A stretch of 64,000 bases of DNA. Source: Xiphophorus maculatus. Taxonomy: Eukaryota; Chordata; Actinopteri; Cyprinodontiformes; Poeciliidae. Within the stretch, counting starts at the first letter, position 1. Each line of letters begins with the position of its first letter. Position numbers and translations under genes: made by a program. Below, piece by piece: positions 1-24,400 of this stretch. The notes under the pieces were generated by a model, which was not told the origin of the DNA, searched no databases, and saw nothing but the letters and a program-made list of their open reading frames with translations. The stretch covers positions 27,092,245 to 27,156,244 of the forward strand of contig NC_036447.1 in assembly GCF_002775205.1 (NCBI RefSeq), written 5' to 3'.

Positions 1-2360
1 CAGCTTAACCTCGTAAGATCAGAGCAATTTAGGCTTTTTAACAGCTGAAAACATAAAATGATTCATTTTTATCTCAAGCGTTTATTTCATTTCCTTATGA
101 GAGATCTGGCAAGTTAGTTTCATCCAGCACAATGTTTGTGATCGAAGGGGTGGATTTTATCTTACGTCTTACCTTGTCCACATTTGTGGACATAAACAAA
201 ATGATTAAAATCAGTCTCTGTCATCAGCTAAGTGGATGTGCAGAAGAATCAACTCTGGATGAAATACTGATCTGTCAGGAGAAATAAGTAAATTGAGGTT
301 TGGACCACACTCTTTGATTTCAAAAGGTTAATATAAGAGTTGCAGCCGTAGTACATTGTGTGTTTGGACTGTAAGTTGTTGGTGACATCGTTGAATAATG
401 GTCAGTTGTCCAATTTGTTAATTTTGTTCATTATCACTAATAAAAACATCCAAACTAATCTTCTTACCGGCCTCACCTTGTGTGACTCTGGCAGCCAGAG
501 GTTTGTATAATCTTTAACTGGAAGCACCTCTGCCTCTAATAACACTGTTAGTATTAAGTTTATGAAACTTTACACTCTATTACATTCAGAAATGATCGAC
601 AAAGAATTGTCATTATACTCTTAACCTCGGCTTTGAGCTTTAGAAAACCGACGCGACCCGACCCTCAGACAGAGAGCGGCTAATGCGTTCCACCTCGCGT
701 TCTCACCATTAATCAGGTTTCCCGCTGGTGATCGGCGCAAATGAATCAGATTGATGTTATTGCCACAACGTCTTGCCCTTCAGGAAGGCAAAGTGAGACG
801 GATGAGGCTCATAACAGATGGCAGGAATGCCATCAGATAAATCACCATTATCTCAGACGCTCGCTCATCCATTGCTGCAGCGGCCATGCAAACCGTGATG
901 CACATCTGGCAGCGCGACACGCGGGGAGGGGAATTTTTTCACAAATGAATTCACATAATTCATTCTCATGGAAAACTTCACTTTGTTTGTGAGTTTTTAT
1001 TATTATTTTTAAACACCATAACAAATATATCTATTTATTACAACACTTTTGATCAAGATATTTTTTATTCATGCATTTATATTAAGCGTCTCAACGGTAC
1101 ACCTTGAACACATCTCATGGAAACACTGCTTGCAATAAGAATGGTTACTCTGATATGTTGCACAGCTACTTTTTTTTTTTTTAGGATTGTAAATTAGACA
1201 CACCAAAAAAAGTAACATATACATTTCTCATAAGCTCATAGAGTGATAACACAGTGTGCAAACCTGGGACAGTTACTATGAGAATTTTCCATATTAGACA
1301 GAGAAGTCGAATCTCTTGCAGCATCCATATTGCTCAGTATTAGAAGGCTGCTAATAGATGTTTGCTGCTATTTAACCGTAACTGTCCAGGTGTTTTATAA
1401 AATTACAGTGGAGATTTATAAGAAACTTTGACAAAAGAACTTTAAAATCTTCTCTTAAGGCAGAGTCAGCAGTCTGAATGCCTGGCGTTGCTCCTTTCCT
1501 GTCCTGTCCTGTTCAAACACAACGTACATAAATCACACATTGAAGCAGAAATGTAAATCATAGGATATTAATTGAAAAACATGTTCTCAAAATTAATAAA
1601 AGGTTTTTTTTTTTTAAATTACAGCAGCTCAGAGACTTACTATTCCATATCTTACTCTGGTGAAAAAAAATCATAATTTCTCAGCATATTGCTTTTCTAC
1701 TGTACAGCAAGGATGCAATTATTGTATTAATTCCAAAACAGCAGGAAACCAAAATCGAGTCATTTAAAAAATATATATATATATTATTATTGTTATAATT
1801 GAATCCTGAGCGTTTTAGCTTCTAACGCAGTACCAGTGCAGTAGCTGCAGCTAACAGTATTGTTTATCAAACTCTTGGTTTACTGGAAGGTTTAAATGTT
1901 TCTTCCCAGCTAATTGGAAAGCTTCCCTGATGTGTTCACTATAATTACTGATGTTTTGCTGTAGTAAAGAACTTACTACAGCTTACTCTTAAGTGCTAGC
2001 TTAAGAGTAGCTAGCACTTAAGCTAGCTGTTCTAGCTTAGCTAGCAAGTGCAAGCAGGTTTAAGAAAAAAAATGTTTATTTTTGACTCTCTCTGTTACGA
2101 CTCTGCTACGTTTTTTGTCTACGTTTTGTAGATAAGGATATTATTACTGTTAATGAGAAGTAGTGAAATAAATGAGCTGACTGAGTGAATACGGTGTTGC
2201 TGGAGATGGAAACTGAGGTAACAAGTGTGAACTAAGGTTCATTTATGGCTAAACTCCAAGTAACAACGGCTTCTATTTCCTTGGAAAACTGACTGAATGT
2301 TTTACAGCTGCAGATAAACATGCAGAATTTAGTACTTCAAGTAAGAGACTTGTGTTTTTG
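1..2360. other. Intergenic sequence 3' of rac2
   Basis: No supportable exon. Mostly AT-rich. A palindromic CTTAAG/GCTAGC cluster lies at about 1980-2045. A non-repetitive, GC-richer stretch at about 640-960 has TAAT-, GATA- and CAGATGG-like motifs and could be a conserved noncoding element. Confidence 0.5.
640..960. promoter_or_regulatory. Candidate conserved noncoding element
   Basis: Unique-looking sequence with balanced base composition between AT-rich flanks. It contains AATCAGATTGATG, GATAAATCACCATTATC and CAGATGGCAGG. The open reading frame at 741-992 crosses it but resembles no protein I know. The enhancer call is inference only. Confidence 0.25.
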
Positions 2361-2366
2361 TTTATT
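2361..2366 (-). terminator. Candidate rac2 polyadenylation signal
   Basis: AATAAA on the minus strand, about 640 nt beyond the rac2 stop. A second AATAAA at 2437-2442 sits inside a short inverted repeat and is an alternative. Which one is used cannot be told from sequence. Confidence 0.3.
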
Positions 2367-3004
2367 GACAGTTTCCATGTACAGACAGTCGGTTGCTAAC
2401 TCTGAGGGCTTTCCTCAGTATGCCTAAATAATTCAATTTATTTAGGCATAAATAAATTGCCTAATTCAATTCAGGCCTAAAATAATTCAATTCAGGTTGT
2501 TCATAAGTGATGGTAGGATGGAGCAGGAAGTGGCTGGATGGGTTAGGTCTTTGTTTGGGGCAATGCTACCTCATCTACGGTCATGAGCTAGCAGTCCTGG
2601 CAGCTAATAATTCTCCATACAGACCATAAGGTTGTGTTTGGGTTTGATGCCAAACCTTCTGCATATTCTGTAGTTATTGCAGATATTAGAGTTGAAACCC
2701 AAAACAGCGATCAAAGTAATGGAGTCTGCCACCATCCGGTTGGTTTAGCAGTTATTTTCCAGTGGAGCCTAAAGGCAGACTGACGACCAAAGAAAGTACA
2801 CCGATTTCTAAAGCAGGTCAACCTGTACATCATGTTTCCGTCAAGGTCATTTCTAATTCTTCAGAAACTTTGTTTCCGTAATTCTACCCTTTTTTTTTTC
2901 TTTTTAACTGTGACTCATTTTATTCTCCTTGTTCGTGTTGCAAACTGTACAAAATGTTGTTTTCCTAAACGTCCTGCCCCCTTTCTCCACGTGTGCCTCA
3001 CCTT

Positions 3005-14721
<11,717 letters not shown>

Positions 14722-14886
14722 CCTGTTCCGCTCAGCTTCGTCTCTGCTCCGCTCTGCGACACACAAACTCAGAGAGGAGAGGTTGAGAGACTCAGATCAG
14801 CATGCAACTACAGGAAATTGTTGCACACCTCCCTCTCTCGCTCGCTCTCTCTCCCTCCCTCTTCACCTCATGCACCCTTTGCTAGC

Positions 14887-14914
14887 TCTTCTTCTTCTTC
14901 TTCTTCTTCTTCTC
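14887..14914. repeat. (CTT)n microsatellite upstream of rac2
   Basis: A pyrimidine tract of CTT units within a longer CT-rich stretch (14825-15000), about 170-190 bp upstream of the rac2 start codon, so probably in its 5' UTR or promoter. Confidence 0.9.
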
Positions 14915-15689
14915 TCATGCTCACCCTCCTCCTTACTCGTTGCACACATCTTCTCTTCCTGTTTGCTTTTCTTTCTCTCATTTTTTTCCCTCTTCAGAGC
15001 GGCGTAACTTTGAAGAGTTTTCTCACGGAAATGTTTTAACGATTGTTTATGATGAAATTGATAAAGAAAATGACAATTCAAACAGCAAAAAAAAACACAC
15101 AAAAAAAGAGGAAGACTGTCCGTTGATTCTAACAGCTCAATCTGAAACTTCCTCCTTTGTCTTGCATGCACTCCAGCGGTCACAGCTGCTCTGTTTCTCA
15201 TTCCTCTTGAAATACAAAGGCTTGGACTGAGTTTGGGGGAAAAATTGCATTAGAAATTGACAGTAACACAGTCTTGCTTGCCATTCTCAAGAGGACCATT
15301 CAGCGCACAAACACCAATCTGTTATTATCTTCCACTGGTCTTGAGGCCATTTTGATCCAATGCCCAAAGCACCAGAACTGATCGCTTTTGATGAGGACCA
15401 GTGGTTCTATTCCAAATTTTCCTCTGGATCATGGAGTTCTGCATCGTACCACTGCGGCCGGTTCAATAGATTTAATGGACAAAGTAAATTTCACACACTT
15501 GTACCGGCAATCGCTTCCCTTTGTCAGAAATGTCACAGTCTCGTTACCCTAGGAGAGGGGTGATACGTAGACAGATTTGAAAATTGTAAACTTTGGCTTT
15601 TGCCGCAGCTTTTCCTTCACCACTAAAGACATGGTGATGCCTGTATCACTGCGGACAAGGGCCCAATATGAATTTCTCAATGCTACCAT

Positions 15690-15752
15690 CAATCCAATCC
15701 AATCCAATGTTTTACATTACCCCAAGGGACCAAAGTGCTGTACAGCATAAAT
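15690..15752 (+). repeat. Teleost dispersed repeat tail
   Basis: CAATCCAATCCAATCCAATG followed by GGGACCAAAGTGCTGTACAG, a familiar retroelement-tail motif in fish genomes. Short and probably truncated. In the rac2-cyth4 spacer. Confidence 0.5.
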
Positions 15753-18304
15753 ATGAACATTAAAATTACAAGTGTCGTTACAAAACTGCAAAATACTTCC
15801 AAAACAGATATAACCGACCCAACGACACATCCTGGAAATGACAATTCTGATATTGACCTTACAGAAAAATGCTCAAAGTTTGCCCTGCAAACACCTATTT
15901 ACAGTTATAAATACACTAGGTCAGCGCTGGCCACCTCATACGTCTGTCTATCGCCAACTGGCTCCGGACTTTGGACAGAGGCGTGGATAGGAAGGAGCAA
16001 AGAACTTCTGCCTTTAGACTCATGAGCGACAGATCCTACACTCTTCCATAAGTGGATGAGGAAATTTAAAGGTAAAATAAATATGTTTGCGTTATAAACA
16101 AACCTGATTAGTAACATGCATGCAAACACGCAAGAGCCAACACACACAGAAACACCAGAGCAATTCAGACAGTAATGGCAGCTAGCAGCAAATTGCAAAA
16201 ACTGGCTCATTTTTTGATTGATGACAAATAAGACATATTGTTCCACACAATAGTCATCAATGACAAACACACACTATGAATAGGGTAATGTTAGCCAGTT
16301 CAGAAAACAATAAAATAGAAAACAATTTGAGTTGACGGTAAACAGTCACAAAGAGCGACGAATACAACATCCATACAGACACAATAACAGAGAAGAGTTT
16401 TCTTTTCCTCTGTTGCTACTTGCTCTTTTTATAAGTTCCTTGGGATGAACTGAACTGAGAAAATGAGCTCAATTAGCTAGCTAGCTAATGCTAATATTTC
16501 ACTACATCTTTTTCACACAGTACAAATACACACAATGAGGTGAAAATCTGAAGATATTTACATGAATCAGATGTTGCCGTTTAGCAAAATGGTTCGTTGT
16601 GTCCTTGGGCAAGACGGTTTAGCTTTTACCGTATCACTAACAGATCTTTCTTTTGTTGGCCTGTCATTAGCAAGAGCTGTGGGATCTGGGAAAAGTTTGT
16701 TTTTTTAAAAATTGAGATAGAACTGTTTTAAATTCACAGGAACATAAGGACAAACTGTTGTAAAAAAAAAAAAAAAAACAGCAGCAGACAGAGTCCTCTA
16801 GAGGGGTGGAGACGTAAAAACAAAGTCAAGCATCAAATGGGGGAACCTGTTGGGTTTAAGTGACTCTCAGGTAAAGAAGACAGAGTCACAGGCTTAAACT
16901 GGACAAAAGTTAGACTGAGCTCACCAGCCAGAACCTGGTTGATGAGCCTTGGCTGATGGGGCTCAGTTGGGCCCCAAAAAACTATCAGGAAGACCCCAGC
17001 GAACGGGCCAGAACCAGGGCTTTCACATGCTAACGTTTGCTAATGTAATGGGTCTTATAGACATAATGAGGTCTTACAAATTACAACGTTCATCTCAACA
17101 TCTGTGTTTTATAGCTGATTAATGCTGGTTAAGGTCTAAGGATAACAATAACCTCCAACTCTACTCTACAAAAACACCAAATCTCACCAAGTATTTTTTT
17201 AACCTAGTTTCTAGTGCAAATATCTTAGTACACTTAAAATAAGAGAAAAGTTAACTTCATTAATGTACAAGTAACTGTTCAGCAATGATCATACACTATG
17301 TCATTTGTTTTCTCTCCACTTTCTAAGTTTTTGTAGCGTAGATGTAGATAAAAATTAATTTCACAGTCTGATGTGGTATATTAGACTGAACAAAATAACT
17401 GACTTTGGGTGACATGCGAGGTCACTGGTGACAGTGAATTATTCCTTAATATTGATGGTAAAGTGCTAGTTCCACTGGCAGGATATTTCACTTATTACAT
17501 GGGAAAAGTATATTTTTATAAATGACAAAGAATATACTTTTTAAATTAATATTCAAGAATTATTGACGTCAAACAAACAAGCTCCCACATCTTGTTTTTG
17601 AGGTGTCAACTTACACAAGGTTAAGATAGCACAGATTTGAGTTTTGTTTTAAATTTACACGTTTGTTTCACACAACATGAGCAAAGCAACTGTGTAAATG
17701 ACATTTCATATGTACTCATGTCCTGCTTGTTTTTTTTTTCTGGTTCTGCTTCAGAAAACAACTAACACACCCAGCAGCAGCACCCGTGATTTTGTTCGTT
17801 GACCAGAAGATGGCACTTTAGCACCACCTTCATCCTGGACTGCCATACTTTAACCTCTAACAGTTGCTGTTCTCGGCTCACACAGACCTTGTTCTCCTTT
17901 CAGCATTTTTTTTGTTCCCTTTTTAGCTAGAACTCCCTCATCCCTCGTTTTGTAAAAAATAAATTCTGACGCAACTGCAACTTAACCTCAAGAAATCTGA
18001 AATGCAGCAGCACGTACACAATTAACAATATTTCAATGTGCGGATGTATCGGGTGATTGTGTTGGCCCTTCCGGTCGATGTAAACACCGTGAATCTGATG
18101 CAAATATGCTAAATCTGACTAGACCTTCATTAGAAACACATGTGTTCAATGCTGAATTGGAAACAAGCCCTCCACCTCCTAGTTAGCAGTAAATAAAATG
18201 TTAATTTAATACCAAATAACCCTTCATGTCTGCAGACGTTGACAGAATCAGGTGCTTTATTTTGAAAAGTTGCTCATGTGTTGGTCCTGTTTCTACTGAT
18301 GGAT

Positions 18305-18322
18305 GAGGAAGAGGTGTGGTTT
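18305..18322 (+). promoter_or_regulatory. Adjacent PU.1/ETS-like and RUNX-like sites upstream of cyth4
   Basis: GAGGAAG followed three bases later by TGTGGTTT, about 93 bp before the cyth4 start codon. PU.1 plus RUNX is a familiar myeloid promoter pairing, and cyth4 is leukocyte-enriched, so the placement makes sense. Both motifs are short and occur often by chance. Confidence 0.35.
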
Positions 18323-18414
18323 AAAGTCAGCACTCTGTTGCAGCTGCCCAACACTTCTCTGAGCTTTTCTCTCTACAGCCGCCAACATTTCTTTCTTTAC
18401 TTTTGGGGCCATAA

Positions 18415-18433
18415 ATGACCGATTGCCAAATGG
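18415..18433 (+). CDS. cyth4: cyth4 coding exon 1 (19 nt)
   Basis: Encodes MTDCQM plus the first base of an Asp codon, then a GTAAGA donor. Exon 2 must then start at 21026 after the second of two nearby AGs, giving [12 protein letters not shown], which resembles the acidic start of human CYTH4 (MDLC...). A TAA directly before the first ATG fixes the maximum reading frame. Less certain than the other exons because the homology is short. Confidence 0.75.
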
Positions 18434-21400
18434 GTAAGAGACGCTTTGGTGCTTTTGTCGTTGTATGCTGAAAATGTTATCAAGTAACTTTACATATTCA
18501 GGTAGAAATATAAGTGGTTGCCTTTTTTTAAACTGCCTTTATATGCACAAAAAAAAAAAAGAAATCTATGTATAAACTGTCAAACAATAACAACAAAAAC
18601 TAGTGACACTGTAGAATGACGGAGGGAGTACTTGGAGGTGATATCGGATCTTGTTTCAATTTTTTATTTTCATCTGCAAATCTTTGTGTGTTTTTCCTCA
18701 ATATTTCTTAATACGCCGAACAAACAGATGACAATGTGGCAACAGTCTTAGATTTGGTACACCAGATTACTCGAGCATTATTTGTCTTAAACTATGTTTT
18801 TATTTATTACCTCTCCACTTACTGAGTTTTTGTGGTATGAATGCACTTATGATATATTTCACAGTCTGACCTGGTATGCTAGACTAAAAAAAACAAACAA
18901 GAAAAAACAGCGTTTGGGTAACATTTCATGTCACTGGTGCACTTGTTGCTGTTAGCAACCAGCCTTAGAAAAAAAAAAAGGACCCTTCTCAGCTGAAAAT
19001 GCAGAAGAGACACTCATAGTCACTCAGAGGACTGCGCATCAGAGGTCATAATACAAAAAAAACAAAACAGAAGTTGTTATCTAAGATTTAGAAAGCTATA
19101 CAGTCTAGTTTTTAGTTTCAAACAAGGTTACTGTAAATTTGCAGCTTCCTTTGTTCATCATCAGAAACCCAGACTGGGTGTATTTGTGACTTTAAGCTTT
19201 TGCTTCTCAAGATGAGCAGAGGAAGGGTGGAGAAGTGGAAGTTGTGGTCAGATCATTAACAGCAAACAAGTCACATATTACTAAGGAAGGGCTGGCAGCT
19301 GCCATTTCTGTAACTACATATACATATATATATTTATATTTATATATATGTATATATAAAGATGCTTTTAATGCCATTTTTTTTCCTCCTGGCTGATAAG
19401 AAACTGAAATGATTTCTGTTCTTTTATGCTGATCAGTTTCCACTGGAAATGGCCGCTGCACATGAACTTTTGAATGGTTACAAATGTTTAAGCAAATACT
19501 ACAATAGCGCAAGAAATGAAATAAATAAAATTTGTGGGGAAGTCAATTCTCCTTCAGATCAAACTGAGTAACCAGAAAAGCATCATGGTGGTCTTATGTT
19601 TTAAAGACCGAAAGAAAGCTGGACTGGCTGTTAGATGCCGACAGTTTACTGCAAAGCGTTTCTGTGACACATGTAGATCTTAGATCTGTGTCACATTTTT
19701 TTCTTTCGCTCAACTTTTAATTAACCAAATAGCGTTACGTACCCGATTCTTTTAAAAGACGTGTAATCTAAATGTATGTTTCTTAAAGGCAGCAAAAACA
19801 ACTTAACGTCTATCATGCATTAAAAAAACTGGAAAGAAGTACTTATGGTAGGTTTAACATCAGTCAGATGCTTAAATGAATATTTATTGCGAAATACAGC
19901 TTTGACCTCCGACCTGTCAGATAATTGGTCAACAATTTAAGATAATGTGTTTACAAGAACATTAGGAGGAAAGTCAACATCCGATTGAGAGAGAGAGCGC
20001 TGATGGACAGTCAGGGCAGGCGACACGCGCCGAACAAGAAGCCTGTTCATATCGACAGAGGAGACGTTTTGCAATGTGGGAATGTGGCAAAAGCCGGAGG
20101 GGAAGCATTTCATCCACCACATGTGGAAACAGAGGCGGGTCACGCGAGCGATTCAGTGCCGCTTCGGCTCACTAACTAAAACGCAAAGTCCTTCCTCGAG
20201 AATGAGATTCTCTTTGTGTGTCTCGTGTTAACTGGGAATGCAGTTTGTAGGAAAACTCAGCCCACAGGAAGCTGTCCTCATCCAGTTTTAGCGCTCGGCG
20301 TCGGCCTGAACAGGTGTGACGGTTTCACAAAAATAACAACGTCACGCAGTTCGGATGTCTTCTTTTAGAACATGTTTTCATCTGGAAGAGACGTATTAAA
20401 AGTATCTGTACAAAGAAACAGCATGCTAGGGGAAATTCTGCTTAATTATTGTTATAGGGGAGTTTCTCCTCTCCACTGTCGCCACATGCACGCTCGGATT
20501 GGTGGATACTAAACTGAGCGGAACGTTTTGTCTGATAACTTTGATCAATGGGAATGTATGGCTGGTTGAATTGAAATTACTTTTCTTTTTTTTTTTTAAC
20601 AAAGTGCCTTGAGTCTGCGTTTGCTGTGAATTGAAAAGAACTGCGAGCTTCACCGCATAAACACTGAATCTTACTAAGTAGTTTTGGTCGAGTTTCTCTC
20701 TGTAATGTCGATGAAAAGGTTCTAGCTGTAAGTCAATCTGCCAATGGAACTAACAGTTTTTCCATCAATGTTAAATAATTTTTAACTTAAAGCAAGCTCA
20801 TGTTTCTTAGGGAAAAGTTACCAGTAAGTAAGGTTTGTCTTATTACAAGTGGACCTAGATATTTGTACTAGAAATTAGAGCGAAAAGACAATATCCGGTT
20901 TAGATATTAATTACTTCTCCTTTTGGCAGAAGTTGCAGACATGATGGAAGTTGTTGAAGAACCAGGACTCAGAATGACATTTCTTTTTTTTTCTTTGTTC
21001 TAATATTGTTGCTCAGTTTCTTCAGACTTCACAGCTGATGAAAGGCTGGAGATCGAAAGCATCAAAATGTATAAAAAGGACCTTCTGGACGACATCCAGG
21101 TAACGCTTCCTCAGACGCCACCTTCCTCAGACGCCGAAGCGATTCGCATTTCATGCGACCTGCGTCTGACGCCGCTTTGTTCTCATTGCAGAAGTTGAAG
21201 TTGGAGATAGACAATGTCATGTCAGAAATACTCAGCTTTGAGTCTACAGAGGAAAGGTGAGTGCTGGTCTGGGAAAAACCCTTCGCCTCTTCTACATACC
21301 ACACTTTCTTTCAGAGTATTTGATGTCTTAAATACCTGCCAGACGTCCCACTTATCTGGCAGGTTTTCTGAAAGTCTGTGGCTTTGGTCACTTTTTGAAA

Positions 21401-24400
21401 ACTTTTTTTTTTTTTTAATGTTCCCCCTCCTTTCTATTATTTGTGGGGAAATTAGTCTTGTTCATCTGACAAAACAAAGCTCATTTGAGCAATAAATCCC
21501 TGAGAAAACGTCCTAACACAATTTAAAAAGTCAACTTTCCACACAAGGCTGAACAGAACTGAACTTAGTATTGTGTAAGTCGCCTTCAATTCGCTGTTTT
21601 AACAGTGCAGTGATGAACAAAGCTTTGTTTTCACTATTTTCTTCTAACCCAAAGATGGCTGCTCGCACTGAGCCAGGTTCTGGTTCTGGTTCTGCTGGAG
21701 GTTTCTTCCTGTTGAATGGGGAGTTTTTTCTCTCCACCGTTGCTACATGCATGCTTGGTGTGACGGATTGCTGCAAAGACAGCAGCACGAGGCGAGCGAT
21801 TGTCCATTGTTGCTACAAGTGAATAATGCGAGGCAGTGACTCAATGCAATCGGCTGCGTTTCCTGACAGAAACGTCTTAAGCTAATTTGAATAATAAATG
21901 GAGCTCAGTGCACCATTTGTTCACTGGGATGAATTGGAATGCTTGTGCAATTGAATCGAAATGACTTCTTTTTGTAAATAAATGACATTTGTTGGGAATT
22001 GGCACTAAATCAGCAAACCGAGTTGGATTGAGTGGGTCTTTAGGATAAAAATCGTCTCAATTTTGTTAAAGATTTGAACAAACCTGGCAACGCACTTAGC
22101 TTTCCCTCTGACAGAGTACATAAGACATAAAGTTCTCCATAATATTTTCTGAATTACAGCAAAACTATTGAGAAGAACCAGCGGTTTTTAAACGGGAAGA
22201 AGAAATTCAACATGGACCCAAAAAAGGTAAGACAAAATATGAGATTTTTCTCAACCTGCGGTTGCTGAGGCGCCGTTATCACTGAAAAATGAACAAGTTC
22301 GCCTCTTGCTTTGTCATTTGTTTTCCCCGAGGCCTCTTTGCTTCTTAGCGGTGTGAGTGTGTTTTAGCCGAACACACTCACAGTTGTGTCGTTTCCACTT
22401 CGCTCCTCTCTGTTGCTGTAAGCCTGTGAACCGCGCCGAACAGAAAGCCGCTGCGAAGTTTCTGTGGTTTTGCTGGAAGGTCAAGAGTGTCGCTGTAGTA
22501 AGATCAAAAACGGAGGAGCTGAGATGGAGACGTTTGACATTCGGGTGGGTTAGGTCGAGTTTGAGATCAATGCAGTTGTTTAAATGGCTCCTTTTTACTT
22601 CCTTCAGGACAATATATCTAAAGCAGGAAGGGAAAGCTGCAATACCTGCCAGCGGTAATGAAAGCACATTAGATCACAAAAACACGAGCTCCCACGTACT
22701 GCAGACTCCAGAAAGGTGTATCAAAGCGGTTACGTTTTTAATCAGGCTTTCTTCTCAAAGCCCTGCGATGGAGCAGAAAGAGGAAGAGAGATTAGTTTTA
22801 AGGAATTGGGATTACGGAAGCTGCAAGCCCTCGTTTGCCAGCTACAGATGAGATCATTGAGAAACCAAAATGTTGCGTGGAGGGCAAGGTTCGGGAAAGC
22901 TGCATCTGCTTCGACAAAATCTAATAATGGAAATGATTTCTGCTGACTCCGAGCCACAGAAATTGCTTGAAAAAGCTTTTTTTTTTTTTTTGTAGGATGT
23001 GATTTATAACATATTTCACAAAGGAATCTGCAGCTGGTACAAAACGAGCATGACTGTGACAGGCTAAAATCAGAATAGTTTTTTCTTTGAACGCTCCAAA
23101 GCTCTCCTCACGTACACTGTCCCATTTTCCTGCAGGGCATCAATTTCCTGGTGGCGAACAAGCTGCTGGACGGAACCGCAAAATCCATTGCAGAGTTTCT
23201 TTACAAGGAGGAGGGACTCAACAAGACGGCCATCGGAGAGTTCCTTGGAGAGAGGTGATACACAGGGGGTGGGGGGGCAGAAAAATAAAAAAGCAAAATA
23301 AAAAAAAAGAAAGTGGACATGGTGGATTAAAAAAAGGAGAAAATTCAGAGAAACCCTTATAACTTTATCTACAAAAAGAAGATTTTCTTCTATTCAAAAG
23401 CTGACAAAACAAGGCAAACTGTAAAGAATAATGTACGCTGTGTAGAGAGAGGAGGGCTGCAGTCGGCTGGTTTTGCTACAAACACCTTCAGGGGTTTAAT
23501 TCTCCTCCTCCGTCACACAGGGAAGAGCTTCATCTTCAGACCCTGAAAGCCTTTGTGGAGCTGCACGAATTCGCTGACCTCCACCTGGTCCTGGCGCTCA
23601 GGTCAGTCTCCTGCAGCTTCAGTTTCTTTGCACGACGTTAAGCACTGTGGGTTGTTCAAGCTAACGTTCACCACCCAGTTTACCCACGGGAAGCTTGCTA
23701 ACAGCCAGGGAAAAAAACGTGGGTACGCATCGTGTGCGACACATGGGGGCGCTGCGATAGAGTGGGCGCCAAAATTATTTATAGTCGGCATTATCTATGT
23801 TTAACAGTTGTTGGTGTGTGTGGAAACAATATGAACATTGACAAAGGTATGGCACTGATTGTTCAATGTGAAAGTTTAGCTCACATTTTCTTTTAAATAA
23901 GCTCTGTAAAGTTCAAATTGGTAATAGTTCCCTTAGCTGTTGCAGAAAGATGCTACATGTTAGCTGATTTAATGTGAAAGATTCCAAATTGCAGTAGTAA
24001 CTCGAGCTTTTCAGCTGAGAAAAATCCAACAACCGATGGTTAATAGCATAGCATTGTATCAAGTAGACACAAACATTTTGATTTTATTTCAATAACTAAA
24101 AAGTGCCTTGTATTTTCAGAAGTGAAAACAAATGTGAAAGAGCACAGCGGCTGATCAGTCTAATCTTTGTGTCACTTCTCAAAAACAACAATAATAAAAA
24201 AAATTATTGCAATGTGAGTGGACCATATTTGTCCATTTTCCCAGTAACTTTTATACAATTTTTGCATTTACAATTGGCATTAACGCATTTTGATCCAAAC
24301 GTTGGAGTCAGAACAGAGAATCTGTTTTAATTTACAGTTTGGTGCAGTAGATTGATGGGATGCTGTTTCCTTTTAAACTCAAGAGTATGCCTCAGCATGT

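Larger units (their letters stand above)
14722..18414. promoter_or_regulatory. Head-to-head intergenic region of rac2 and cyth4
   Basis: A 3.7-kb spacer between divergent start codons, so both promoters should lie here. The rac2 side holds a (CTT)n tract (14887-14914) and ETS-like sites: AAACAGGAAG at 14955-14964 and AGGAGGAAG-type at 15147-15155, both on the minus strand. The cyth4 side holds GAGGAAG at 18305-18311 and TGTGGTTT at 18315-18322. The middle carries a teleost repeat tail near 15690-15750, a poly-A run near 16760, and otherwise AT-rich sequence with no supportable gene. UTR boundaries cannot be placed. Confidence 0.55.

Noticed and set aside
22357..22851. 164-codon plus frame in cyth4 intron 4
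   Set aside because: No recognisable domain, overlapped by an open minus frame, and inside a well-defined intron.
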